Positions 35,595-43,742 of a DNA stretch of 64,000 nt are shown one piece after another. The stretch's first letter is position 1. Every line of letters starts with the position of its first letter. The translations under genes and the position numbers were made by a program. The stretch is from Bradyrhizobium elkanii USDA 76 (GTDB lineage Bacteria; Pseudomonadota; Alphaproteobacteria; Rhizobiales; Xanthobacteraceae): positions 2,100,001 through 2,164,000 of the forward strand of contig NZ_CP066356.1 of the NCBI RefSeq assembly GCF_023278185.1, written 5' to 3'. Below the pieces are notes generated by a model. The model was not told the origin of the DNA. It ran no database searches and saw only the letters and a list, made by a program, of their open reading frames with translations.

Positions 35595-36206
35595 TCAAGC
35601 GTCCGCGCGGGGCCGCAGCACCAGATTGACGAGATTGCGGGCGTAGGCCGGCGTCAACGGCTTGATGCCGAAGACGTAGCGATAGAACAGGCTGCCGTAG
35701 ATTGCGTCATAGATATCGCCGGGGACGCCCGGCGCGCCGATGCTGCCGTCCTTCTGGCCGGCGGCGATGATCTCCAGCATCTTGCTGCGGCGCAGGCCGA
35801 GGTAACGCTCGTAGAACAGCTCCGCCGTGCCGGTCTTCGAGATGCATTCCGAGATCACGGCGAGCTGCACCCGGCCGAACTCGCCCTGCAACGCCTCGAC
35901 ATAGGTCGCAACGTGGCGGCGGATGCGGGCCACCGGATTGCCCGCCTCAGGCAGCGGCACGGCCCGTGAGGCCTGGTCGAGGAAGGCATCGATCAGCAAC
36001 GCTTCGCGCGACGGCCACCATTTGTAGATCGTCATCTTCGAGACGTTGGAATGTCTGGCAATCGCGTCGATGGTGGTCGCGGCGAGGCCGGTCGTCGCCA
36101 TCAGCTGATAGGCGCCTTCCAGGATCGCGGCCGTGGTCGCGGCGGAGCGCGGCCGCCCGCGCCGCCCCGTTGCCGCTTCCTCTGTCTCCGTCTTGCCGCT
36201 GGCCAT
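35595..36206 (-). CDS. TetR-family transcriptional regulator
   Basis: About 203 residues. The helix-turn-helix is ILEGAYQLMATTGLAATTID, then IARHSNVSKMTIYKWWPSRE (about residues 25-70). The C-terminal ligand domain resembles the TetR C11-type AefR-like group (AVISECISKTGTAELFYERYLG, GDIYDAIYGSLFYRYVFG). The ATG at 36206 is chosen because the chain then begins MASGKTETEE shortly before the GRRGRPRS linker; starts at 36239 and 36257 are possible. Its stop is 3 bp from the desaturase stop on the other strand. It is the likely repressor of the hydrolase-desaturase pair through the palindrome at 33530-33548. Confidence 0.85.
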   Translation of the reverse strand: MASGKTETEEAATGRRGRPRSAATTAAILEGAYQLMATTGLAATTIDAIARHSNVSKMTIYKWWPSREALLIDAFLDQASRAVPLPEAGNPVARIRRHVATYVEALQGEFGRVQLAVISECISKTGTAELFYERYLGLRRSKMLEIIAAGQKDGSIGAPGVPGDIYDAIYGSLFYRYVFGIKPLTPAYARNLVNLVLRPRADA

Positions 36207-36311
36207 GGCCGGACTTCGCGTCCTGCGTCTTTCAATCATTGCGCTGCATGCGGGCATAGCATGAAATCGCGCTCGGTTTCAGACCGTCGCCGTCGCTGAT
36301 AGTGTACAACG

Positions 36312-36329
36312 CGCAAGCCAAAGCTTGCG
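36312..36329. promoter_or_regulatory. Inverted repeat between TetR and amidohydrolase genes
   Basis: CGCAAGC-CAAA-GCTTGCG lies in the 181-bp divergent gap, about 60 bp before the GTG at 36388. Just upstream is GATAGTGTACAAC, which partly resembles the TAGTACAG half-site of 33530-33548. It could be an operator or a leader hairpin. Confidence 0.35.
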
Positions 36330-36387
36330 TGCGGCACATTGCCCTCGCTCTGTCCAGCTCAGCCGCCGATCCAACAGGAGTGTCCCC

Positions 36388-37413
36388 GTGAAGGCCGTCT
36401 ACAGTGATCTGCACCGCAGCCATGATCCGCAATTCTTCCTGGTCCGCGGTGTGGTCCAGCGTACCACCGAGCAGCCCGAACGCGCCGACCGCCTGCTGGC
36501 GGGCCTGAAGGCCGGCAAGCACACGCTGATCGAGCCGACCAGATTCGGGCAGGGGCCGCGGGCGCGCGTGCACAGTCCGGAATATCTGAGCTTTCTCGCG
36601 GACGCCTGGGACGAATGGTCGGCGCTCGGCAATGCCGGACCGGAGATGATCGCGAACATCCACCCCGTGCGCAATGCCGGTACGTACCCTGCTCATATCG
36701 TCGGCAAGCTCGGCTGGCACACGATGGACACCGCGGCCCCGATCGGTCCCGGCACCTGGGCCGGCGCCTGCGCCGCGAGCGACGTCGCGGTCAGCGCCGC
36801 GCAGATGGTGCTGGACGGCGAGGACGCCGTCTACGCGCTGTGCCGTCCGCCCGGCCACCACGCCTATCGCGACCTCGCCGGCGGCTTCTGCTTCCTCAAC
36901 AACAGCGCGATTGCGGCCGAGCATCTGCGCCAGAAGCATGAGCGCGTCGCGATCCTCGACGTCGACGTGCATCACGGCAACGGCACGCAGGGCATCTTCT
37001 ATGAGCGGGGCGATGTCTTCACCGTCTCGATCCACGCCGATCCGTCGTTCTTCTACCCCTTCGTTTGGGGCCATGCGCATGAGCGCGGCGCCGGAGGCGG
37101 CCTCGGCACCAATCTCAACATTCCCCTCGCCAAGGGCACCGGTGACGACGACTACATGAAGGCGCTCGCAGCGGCGGAGAAGGCGATCCGCTCCTTCGCC
37201 CCGACCGCGCTCGTGGTAGCGCTCGGTCTCGACGCCTCCGAGAAGGACCCGCTCGCCGGTCTCGCCGTCACCACCGGCGGCTTCCGCCGCATCGGCGAGG
37301 GGCTGGCCCGCTTCGGGCTGCCGACGGTGCTGGTGCAGGAGGGCGGCTATCTCTCTGACATCCTCGGTGCCAATCTGACGGCGGTGCTCGGCGGGTTTGA
37401 GGCCGCACGCTAG
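36388..37413 (+). CDS. Acetylpolyamine amidohydrolase (histone deacetylase family)
   Basis: A 341-residue class II-type deacetylase. The GTG at 36388 follows AGGAG and begins VKAVYSDLHRSHDPQFFLVR. The catalytic pair is in RPPGHHAYRDLAGGFCFLNN. Zinc ligands are in AILDVDVHHGNGTQ and ALGLDASEKDPL. SIHADPSFFYPFVWGH is characteristic of the acetylpolyamine amidohydrolase branch. The enzyme removes acetyl groups from acetylated polyamines such as acetylputrescine or acetylcadaverine in the cytosol. It stands alone. Confidence 0.88.
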   Translation: MKAVYSDLHRSHDPQFFLVRGVVQRTTEQPERADRLLAGLKAGKHTLIEPTRFGQGPRARVHSPEYLSFLADAWDEWSALGNAGPEMIANIHPVRNAGTYPAHIVGKLGWHTMDTAAPIGPGTWAGACAASDVAVSAAQMVLDGEDAVYALCRPPGHHAYRDLAGGFCFLNNSAIAAEHLRQKHERVAILDVDVHHGNGTQGIFYERGDVFTVSIHADPSFFYPFVWGHAHERGAGGGLGTNLNIPLAKGTGDDDYMKALAAAEKAIRSFAPTALVVALGLDASEKDPLAGLAVTTGGFRRIGEGLARFGLPTVLVQEGGYLSDILGANLTAVLGGFEAAR

Positions 37414-37477
37414 CGCAATTTCGGGCGAAGCGGTGACCGGTCCGCGCGAACAAAGCCCGTCAAAACGGGAATCTGGC

Positions 37478-37507
37478 GCATCGGCCTTGATTGATCAAAG
37501 CCGATGC
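37478..37507. repeat. 30-bp hairpin repeat in the gap before the galactose module
   Basis: The outer arms GCATCGGC and GCCGATGC (8 bp) and inner arms TTGAT and ATCAA around TG form one almost continuous stem with a single C-A mismatch. It lies 65 bp after the amidohydrolase stop. No T-run follows, so it is either a weak terminator or a member of a dispersed hairpin family. Confidence 0.6.
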
Positions 37508-37650
37508 CCCGGCCGCGAGGCGCGCAACAGAGCGTCGTGGACTTGCGTGTCGGCAACCAAAATCACATCATGCCATCGGCATTCGGCGCTGGCTTATGAT
37601 TCTGCCTGGCGACTTCAGCCGGCCAGGTGGACCGCAACGCGAGGACGGCC

Positions 37651-38580
37651 ATGAGTGACCTGCTTCGCATCGCCATCGTCGGTTATGGCGAGATCGCGTG
37701 CCGGCAGCACGTGCCTGCGATCGCGAAGACGTCAGGCGTGGCTCTCGTTGCGGTGGCTGATCCCGTGAAGACTCCGCCCGGCCTGCCGCATTTCCGCGAT
37801 TTGCAGGAGCTGTTGCGCGACGGGCCGGAGATCGACGCGGTCGCGCTGTGTACGCCACCGCAGATGCGCCATGCGCAGGCCGCCGCCGCGCTCGCGTCGG
37901 GCAAGCATGTGCTGCTGGAGAAGCCGCCGGGCACGACGTTAAGCGAACTCACGCCGCTGATCACGGCCGCGCAGGAGGCGGGCCGGACGTTGTTTGCCGC
38001 ATGGCATTCGGGCTATGCGGCCGCGGTCGGCCCGGCGCGGCAATTGCTCGCGGGACGCACCATCAACAAGGTGACCATCATCTGGAAGGAAGACGTGCGC
38101 GTCTGGCACCCGGGCCAGGCCTGGATCTTCGAGGCGGGTGGCTTCGGCGTGTTCGATCCCGGCATCAACGCGCTGTCGATCCTGACCGAGATCCTGCCGC
38201 GTGCGGTCTTTGTCAGGAGTGCTGCGTTGGATTTTCCCTCCAATCGGGAGGCGCCGATTGCGGCAGAGATCGAACTTTCCGACGCAGGCGGCTTGCCAAT
38301 TCACGCCGAATTCGATTTCCGCCAGACCGGATCGCCGAGCTGGGACATCCTGTGCGAGACCGATGCCGGGCCTGTGACGCTGTCGAAAGGTGGAAGGCAG
38401 CTGCGCGATGGCGGCAGGCTGGTGGTCGATGCGCCGGATGAGGAATATCCCGCGCTGTACCGCCGCTTCGTCGCGCTGACCTCGGAAGGAAAATCCGATG
38501 TCGACCTCGCGCCCTTGCGGCTTGTCGCCGATAGCTTCATGCTGGGGCGACGGCGCCTCGTCGAGGCGTTCGAGGACTGA
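37651..38580 (+). CDS. D-galactose 1-dehydrogenase-like Gfo/Idh/MocA oxidoreductase
   Basis: A 309-residue NAD(P) oxidoreductase. The N-terminal Rossmann fold begins LLRIAIVGYGEIACRQHVPA. The catalytic EKPPGTTLSE motif (usual EKP) is near residue 100. The C-terminal domain has IIWKEDVRVWHPGQAWIFEA, a pattern I associate with bacterial D-galactose/L-arabinose 1-dehydrogenases. GAGGA lies before the ATG at 37651. With the mutarotase and lactonase downstream it would oxidise an aldose to its lactone in the oxidative (De Ley-Doudoroff type) route. The exact sugar is inferred. Confidence 0.83.
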   Translation: MSDLLRIAIVGYGEIACRQHVPAIAKTSGVALVAVADPVKTPPGLPHFRDLQELLRDGPEIDAVALCTPPQMRHAQAAAALASGKHVLLEKPPGTTLSELTPLITAAQEAGRTLFAAWHSGYAAAVGPARQLLAGRTINKVTIIWKEDVRVWHPGQAWIFEAGGFGVFDPGINALSILTEILPRAVFVRSAALDFPSNREAPIAAEIELSDAGGLPIHAEFDFRQTGSPSWDILCETDAGPVTLSKGGRQLRDGGRLVVDAPDEEYPALYRRFVALTSEGKSDVDLAPLRLVADSFMLGRRRLVEAFED

Positions 38581-38582
38581 CA

Positions 38583-39653
38583 ATGACATCAGCCAGCATC
38601 GGTCGCACCCCCTTCGGCAAATTGCACGACGGCACCGTGGTCGAGCGCGTGATCTTGCGCGGCGAACATGGTTTTGAGGCCGCCATCCTTCCCTTCGGCG
38701 CCACACTGCTGGCGCTGCTTGCGCCGGATCGTGACGGGACTTGCGACGACATCGTGCTTGGCCACGACGAGCTCGACGGCTATCTCGCACAGCGCAAATT
38801 CTTCGGCGCGACGATTGGGCGCTACGCCAACCGGATCGCCGGCGCGCGCTTCGTGCTCGATGGCGAGACCGTGCGGCTCGAGGCCAACAACGGCCCCAAC
38901 GCGCTGCATGGCGGAGTGCAGGGCTTTGATCGCAAGCTGTGGCGGATCGTCGAACTATCTGACGATCCGGGGCCGACGCTGGTGCTGGAGTGCGAGAGCC
39001 CGCATGGCGAGGAGGGCTATCCCGGCAACCTTCAGACGCGAGTGACCTACAGAGTGCGCAGTCCGATGGAGCTCTCGGTCACCTACGAGGCGACGACCGA
39101 CCGGCCGACCTGCCTCAACCTCACCAATCACAGTTTCTTCAATCTCGAGGGCGCGCGCTCGGGCATGCAGATCCTCGATCACCGCCTGACGATCGCCTCC
39201 GACCATTTCCTCGCGGTGGACGCCACGGCGATCCCGCTACCGGGTCCGCCGCGGCAGGTCGACGGTACGCCGTTCGACTTCCGCGAGCCCACGGCCATCG
39301 GCGCGCGGATCAGGATGAATGACGAGCAGCTGCGGCTCGGGCGCGGCTATGACCACAATTTCTGCCTGGCCTCGGGGGCGGGCCTTCGCCTTGCTGCTCG
39401 CCTCGAGGCGCCGCACAGCGGCCGCGTGATGGAGCTCTTCACCGATCAGCCGGGACTGCAGTTCTATTCCGGCAATTTCCTCGACGGCTCGACCGCCGGC
39501 AAAGGCGGTCGTCTGTACCGGCAATCCGACGCGTTCTGTCTCGAGCCGCATGCCTGGCCTGATACGCCGAACCGGCCCGACTTCCCGTCGGCGCGTCTCG
39601 ATCCGGGGCAGCTCTATCGGCGCAGCATCGTCTACCGCTTCTCAACCGCGTGA
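38583..39653 (+). CDS. Aldose 1-epimerase (mutarotase)
   Basis: A 356-residue galactose mutarotase-like protein that interconverts the alpha and beta anomers of an aldose. It shows ATIGRYANRIAGARF, NALHGGVQGFDRKLW, the catalytic His in CLNLTNHSFFNLEG and the catalytic Glu in FCLEPHAWPDTPN. It starts 2 bp after the dehydrogenase stop and overlaps the lactonase start by GTGA, so the three are cotranslated. It supplies the anomer used by the dehydrogenase. Confidence 0.9.
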   Translation: MTSASIGRTPFGKLHDGTVVERVILRGEHGFEAAILPFGATLLALLAPDRDGTCDDIVLGHDELDGYLAQRKFFGATIGRYANRIAGARFVLDGETVRLEANNGPNALHGGVQGFDRKLWRIVELSDDPGPTLVLECESPHGEEGYPGNLQTRVTYRVRSPMELSVTYEATTDRPTCLNLTNHSFFNLEGARSGMQILDHRLTIASDHFLAVDATAIPLPGPPRQVDGTPFDFREPTAIGARIRMNDEQLRLGRGYDHNFCLASGAGLRLAARLEAPHSGRVMELFTDQPGLQFYSGNFLDGSTAGKGGRLYRQSDAFCLEPHAWPDTPNRPDFPSARLDPGQLYRRSIVYRFSTA

Positions 39654-40567
39654 ATGACGCCATGACCGACCGTGCCGCCGAGCCGCTGACGGAAGAGGTG
39701 CCGACATCGGTGCTGTCGGCGGAGCGTTGCCATCTCGGCGAAGGCCCGACCTATAATGCGGCGACCGACACCGCCTGGTGGTTCGATATCCGCGAGCGCC
39801 GGCTGTTCGAGCATCGATTTGCAGGTGGCCGCACCGTCATTCACGCATTGCCGAAAATGGCGAGTGCGTTGGCGCGGATCGACGGCGAGCGGCAGCTGAT
39901 CCTTGCCGAAGATGGACTTTACGTCCGGCACGTTGCCGCCGGCCGCCTGGAACTGTTCGCCGCGCTGGAGGCCGACAATCCGCTGACGCGCTCCAACGAT
40001 GCGCGTGTGCATCCGTCGGGCACGTTCTGGCTCGGCACCATGGGGCGCCATGCCGAGCAGGGGGCCGGCGCGATTTATGCGCTGCACCGGGGCCGCATCG
40101 TGCGGCTGTATCCCGGGATCACCATCCCGAATGCGATCTGCTTTTCGCCCGCGGGCGACATCGGCTATTTCGCCGATACCGCGACCAACGTGCTGCATCG
40201 CGTGCCGCTCGATCCATCAACAGGACTGCCGGTCGGCGAGGCCACCGAATTGATCAGGCATCGAGGCAGCGGCGGGCTCGACGGCGCGATCGTCGATGCC
40301 GACGGGATGATCTGGAACGCGCGCTGGGGCGACGGATGCGTCGACGTTTACGATCCCACCGGCCGGCATCTGCGTTCGCTGCGCGTACCGGCGAGGCAAT
40401 CGAGCTGCCCGGCATTCGTCGGCCGCGACTTCTCGCGCGTGCTGGTCACCTCGGCCTGGCAGGACATGGATGAGGCGCAGCGTGCGGCCGATCCCGAGCA
40501 TGGCAGGACGTTCCTGCTCGAGGCGGCCGCGCGGGGTCGTGCCGAGCCTGACGTCAAACTATCCTGA
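39650..40567 (+). CDS. SMP-30/gluconolactonase-family sugar lactonase
   Basis: A 305-residue six-bladed beta-propeller of the SMP-30 family. The metal-binding residues are Glu in HLGEGPTY, Asn-Asp in TRSNDARVHPSG, Asn in TIPNAICFSP and Asp in GGLDGAIVDADGMIW. It hydrolyses the sugar lactone made by the dehydrogenase to the free aldonic acid. The GTG at 39650 overlaps the mutarotase stop; an ATG at 39662 is the alternative. No dehydratase or aldolase for the product follows, so the rest of the pathway lies elsewhere. Confidence 0.88.
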   Translation: MNDAMTDRAAEPLTEEVPTSVLSAERCHLGEGPTYNAATDTAWWFDIRERRLFEHRFAGGRTVIHALPKMASALARIDGERQLILAEDGLYVRHVAAGRLELFAALEADNPLTRSNDARVHPSGTFWLGTMGRHAEQGAGAIYALHRGRIVRLYPGITIPNAICFSPAGDIGYFADTATNVLHRVPLDPSTGLPVGEATELIRHRGSGGLDGAIVDADGMIWNARWGDGCVDVYDPTGRHLRSLRVPARQSSCPAFVGRDFSRVLVTSAWQDMDEAQRAADPEHGRTFLLEAAARGRAEPDVKLS

Positions 40568-40590
40568 CGGATGCGTGCAGCGCGGCGTTG

Positions 40591-40623
40591 TTGACGCGAC
40601 CGGATTGTTTGGACGATAGTACA
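40591..40623 (+). promoter_or_regulatory. Possible leaderless promoter of the TetR gene
   Basis: TTGACG (40591-40596) and GATAGT (40615-40620) are 18 bp apart. The ATG follows only 6 bases after the -10, and no SD is visible, so transcription would start at or next to the start codon. TAGTACA (40617-40623) also resembles half of the palindrome at 33530. Confidence 0.35.
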
Positions 40624-40626
40624 AAT

Positions 40627-41361
40627 ATGGTCCGCAAACCTGCCAGGTCTGACGTGAAGGCCGCCGCCAGCCGCAAGCCGAACATGCGCGAGGCGATCCT
40701 CGCCGCGGCGGAGGAATTGTTCTCGACCTACGGCTTCAACGCCGTCTCGGTGCGCGACATCGCGCAGGCCGCCGGCGCCAATCCGGGCAGCGTGACCTAT
40801 CATTTCAGGACCAAGGACGGCCTGCTGCTGGAAATCTATCGGCGCCATTGCGGCCCGATGAACCGCCGGCGCTCCGAGCTGTTGGCGGCGGCGCGGCGGG
40901 TGCGCGATCTGCAGGACCGGCTCGAGGCGATCGTGCGCGCCTATGTGTTGCCGGCCTTTACGTCCGGCAGCGATCTTGCCGGCGGCGGAACGCGGTTCAC
41001 GCGGTTGCGTGCGATCATGTCGGCCGAGGGCAATGAGGTCGTGCGCAAGATCATCGCGCAGACCTTCGACGACACCAGCCATGCCTTCATCGACGCGATT
41101 CATGAAAGCCTGCCGCATATTCCGCGTACCGATCTGGTCTGGCGCAGCCACTTCCTGCTCGGCGCGCTCTACTACACGCTGGTGACGCCGGAGCGCGTCA
41201 CGCGCCTGTCGCGCGGCAGCGCCGACGGCACCGATGCCGGCCACGCCATCGAGGAACTGGTGCGCGCCACCGTCGCGGCGTTGCAGGCCGCGCCGCTCGA
41301 CGCAGGGGCGCCCGGGCCGCGCATGGTGCCGAGCGCAAATCCAGGGCGAGTGGTGACCTGA
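40627..41361 (+). CDS. TetR-family transcriptional regulator
   Basis: A 244-residue TetR protein. After a basic N-terminal arm the helix-turn-helix is MREAILAAAEELFSTYGFNA, then VRDIAQAAGANPGSVTYHFR (about residues 20-65). The C-terminal domain (ARRVRDLQDRLEAIVRAYVL, SHFLLGALYYTLVTPERVTR) resembles the PsrA/RutR-like branch. The ATG at 40627 is preferred over 40588 as the first residue of the basic arm. It lies 19 bp upstream of the decarboxylase-like gene and is probably cotranscribed with it and regulates it. Confidence 0.85.
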   Translation: MVRKPARSDVKAAASRKPNMREAILAAAEELFSTYGFNAVSVRDIAQAAGANPGSVTYHFRTKDGLLLEIYRRHCGPMNRRRSELLAAARRVRDLQDRLEAIVRAYVLPAFTSGSDLAGGGTRFTRLRAIMSAEGNEVVRKIIAQTFDDTSHAFIDAIHESLPHIPRTDLVWRSHFLLGALYYTLVTPERVTRLSRGSADGTDAGHAIEELVRATVAALQAAPLDAGAPGPRMVPSANPGRVVT

Positions 41362-41380
41362 AACTCCGGAGCCTGTCGCG

Positions 41381-42250
41381 ATGGAGAAACTTCGGCTACG
41401 CGCCGTGCTCGGCAATCATCCGCACATCCGGGCGGTGAAGAACGGCGAGCTTCGCTCTGAGCTGTTCGATCTCGACTTCACCGGATTCACGCCGACTAAC
41501 GCCGCGTTCAAGCCGATGGTGCGCGAGCAGGCATTCGACGTCTGCGAGATGGCGATCGTGACCTATCTGATGGCAAGGGCACACGGCAAGCCGCTGGTGC
41601 TGCTGCCGGCGGCGATGGTCGGCCGCTTCCAGCACGGCCACGCGCTCTATTGCGCCGACCGCGGCACGCTCGTGCCCGCCGATCTCGAAGGCAAGCGGGT
41701 CGGCATCCGCTCGTTCACGACCACGACCGGGGCATGGATGCGCGGCATCCTTGCCAACGACCATGGCATGAACCTCGACAGCATCAACTGGGTCACGTTC
41801 GAGGAGCCGCATGTCGCGGAATATGTCGACAGCACCGAGCGCGCGCCGAAGGGCAAGACCATCATCCAGATGCTGAGGGACGGCGAGCTCGATGCCGTGC
41901 TGGGCGAGACCTCGAGCGATCCGGCGTTCAAGCCATTGTTTGCCGATCCGGCCGCTGAGGCGGCGCGGTGGTATGCGCGGCACGGCGTCGTGCCGGTCAA
42001 TCATCTGGTGGTGGTGACATCGCGGCTCGCGACATCGCGGCCGGACGTGGTGCGGAGCCTGTACGATCTGCTCAAGCGCGGCAAGGCGGAGGCTGGCCCG
42101 CCCGGCATGCCGGACCTGGTGCCGTTCGGCGTCGCGGCGAACCGCAAGCCGCTCGAACTGATGATCGACTATAGCGTGCAGCAGGCGTTGATCCCCCGGC
42201 GCGTCACGGTCGACGAGCTGTTCGACGGCACAACACGAGACTTGAACTGA
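41381..42250 (+). CDS. 4,5-dihydroxyphthalate decarboxylase-like protein
   Basis: A 289-residue protein with a type 2 periplasmic-binding fold but no signal peptide. It resembles 4,5-dihydroxyphthalate decarboxylases: LRAVLGNHPHIRAVKNGELR, QAFDVCEMAIVTYLMARAHG, VGIRSFTTTTGAWMRGILAN and TFEEPHVAEYVD. Family members remove CO2 from dihydroxyphthalate to give protocatechuate; others have no known activity. GTCGCG rather than a good SD precedes the ATG. Its stop overlaps the next ATG (TGATG). The adjacent broken oxidoreductase suggests this was once a two-gene pathway unit. Confidence 0.75.
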   Translation: MEKLRLRAVLGNHPHIRAVKNGELRSELFDLDFTGFTPTNAAFKPMVREQAFDVCEMAIVTYLMARAHGKPLVLLPAAMVGRFQHGHALYCADRGTLVPADLEGKRVGIRSFTTTTGAWMRGILANDHGMNLDSINWVTFEEPHVAEYVDSTERAPKGKTIIQMLRDGELDAVLGETSSDPAFKPLFADPAAEAARWYARHGVVPVNHLVVVTSRLATSRPDVVRSLYDLLKRGKAEAGPPGMPDLVPFGVAANRKPLELMIDYSVQQALIPRRVTVDELFDGTTRDLN

Positions 42251-42610
42251 TGACAATCTCGGGGCTGGAGGCCATGGTGATCGAGAGCTTCACCACCGCA
42301 CGCGGCTATGGCGTCGAGGATGCGGTGCTCGCCTCGCTCAAGGAGACCTTTCCGTCGATCGACTGGGAGAAGCAGGGCGCCTCTTTCTTTCAGCGGGTGA
42401 TCGAGCACGGCCGGCGGCGCGCCGAGGAGGTCCGCGAGGTGGCTGAGATCGTGCGCGAGGCCGGGCGCCTCTGGCACCCCCGAGCGGCAGGGCTGGATCG
42501 CCGACCTTGCCGATGAGGGCGTGTTCGGCCCCAGGGGAACGCCGGACTTCGCCCGCTGCGCCGACTGGCGTACCGAGGCCGACCGGATTCTCGCGCGCAT
42601 CAAGTCCTGA
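42250..42610 (+). pseudogene. Remnant of a DUF1932 6-phosphogluconate dehydrogenase-like gene
   Basis: The first frame starts at the TGATG junction (42250) and reads MTISGLEAMVIESFTTARGY, then WEKQGASFFQRVIEHGRRRA to about residue 73, and then goes out of frame (stop at 42516). The C-terminal part continues in another frame from about 42467: SGTPERQGWIADLADEG, then PDFARCADWRTEADRIL to a TGA at 42608-42610. The whole N-terminal NAD-binding domain (about 180 residues) is missing. This is the C-terminal helical domain of a DUF1932-type dehydrogenase, broken by an internal deletion and by a frameshift. Confidence 0.75.
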
Positions 42611-42695
42611 GCTCTCGCCCGGAGAATCCGCCGCGTTCCCTGCCGGCGCGCAATGCGCTATTGCTCCATGAACAGTTTGTTCTGGAGGCAGTCCC

Positions 42696-43478
42696 ATGAA
42701 GAATTCCGGCAAGGTCGTCGCCATCACCGGCGCGGCACGCGGCATCGGCAAGGCCTGCGCGGCGCGCTTCCTGGCCGATGGCGCCAGGGTCGTCATCTCG
42801 GATGTCGACGCGGCAGGGCTCGTCCACACCGCCCAGGAACTCGGACATATCGATCAGCTGCGGGCGGTCGAAGCCGACGTCAGCAAGCGCGCCGATGTCG
42901 ACCGCATCGTAGCTCACGCGGTGAAGGAGTTCGGCCGGCTCGACGTCATGGTCAACAATGCCGGCGTCGCGCGCAACCGCGACTTCCTCGACATCAGCGA
43001 GGCCGAATTCGACGACGTGATGGGGATCAACCTCAAGGGCGCGTTCTTCGGCGTCCAGGCCGCGGCGCGCCAGATGATTGCGCAGGGCAGTGGCGGCGTC
43101 GTCATCAACATGTCCTCGGTCAACGCGCTGCTCGCGATCCCCTCGCTTGCGACCTACGCGATGTCCAAGGGCGCGCTGAAGCAGCTCACCTCGGTGGCGG
43201 CCGTCGCGCTGGCGCCGCACGGCATTCGCGTCGTGGCGGTCGGGCCCGGCACGATCCTGACCGAGATGGTGGCGACGGCGATCTTCTCGTCGGAGGACGC
43301 GCGGCGCAGCGTGCTCTCGCGCACCCCCGCCGGCCGTTGCGGCGAGCCGAGCGAGGTCGCTTCCGTCGTCGCATTCCTCGCCAGCAACGATGCCTCCTAC
43401 ATCACCGGCCAGACCATCTATCCCGACGGCGGCCGGTTGATCCTGAACTACACGGTGCCAGTCAGCGAGAAGAAGTAG
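42696..43478 (+). CDS. Short-chain dehydrogenase/reductase
   Basis: A 260-residue classical SDR. It has the cofactor motif TGAARGIG, VNNAGVARNRDF, the catalytic Ser in INMSSVNALLA and the Tyr-Lys pair in YAMSKGALKQL, with GPGTILTEM after it. The Asp in VVISDVDAAG suggests NAD over NADP. GGAGG lies 8 bases before the ATG. The closest remembered relatives are glucose 1-dehydrogenase or 3-oxoacyl reductase-like SDRs. No neighbour fixes the substrate. Confidence 0.85.
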   Translation: MKNSGKVVAITGAARGIGKACAARFLADGARVVISDVDAAGLVHTAQELGHIDQLRAVEADVSKRADVDRIVAHAVKEFGRLDVMVNNAGVARNRDFLDISEAEFDDVMGINLKGAFFGVQAAARQMIAQGSGGVVINMSSVNALLAIPSLATYAMSKGALKQLTSVAAVALAPHGIRVVAVGPGTILTEMVATAIFSSEDARRSVLSRTPAGRCGEPSEVASVVAFLASNDASYITGQTIYPDGGRLILNYTVPVSEKK

Positions 43479-43624
43479 GGGCTGGTTCAATCGCGCGCAC
43501 ACCGCCAAAATATCGAAAACAACCCCATGCAAAGTAGCCGGCGGCGGCCGGCGTTCGACCAGGCCACTTGACGCGTCGGGCAAATCGGTGGTATTATTCG
43601 ATTATTCAGAAATCTCGCAATAAC

Positions 43625-43719
43625 CACCCGCGCATACGGGTGATCCAGTATTCCAGAGGCGGCCGTGCTTGAGCCGATGGGCCGCCGCGTACTGGATCGC
43701 CCGGTTGAAACCGGGCGAT
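43625..43719. repeat. Composite palindromic repeat, family E
   Basis: It contains CACCCG-CGCATA-CGGGTG (43625-43642). A large stem with outer arms ATCCAGTA (43643-43650) / TACTGGAT (43690-43697) and inner arms GGCGGCC / GGCCGCC follows. It ends with the hairpin ATCGCCCGGTT-GA-AACCGGGCGAT (43696-43719). It sits in the 264-bp gap 43479-43742. The first half of that gap (43491-43620) also looks like an old dispersed element by memory, though I cannot confirm this. Confidence 0.7.
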
Positions 43720-43742
43720 GACGGGTGCGGATGAGGACGCCG

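Noticed and set aside
43491..43620. Small gene or old insertion sequence between the SDR and the crotonase-family gene
   Set aside because: No frame has an SD and protein-like composition, and no terminal repeats or transposase remnant could be shown. It is mentioned only as possible dispersed repeat.
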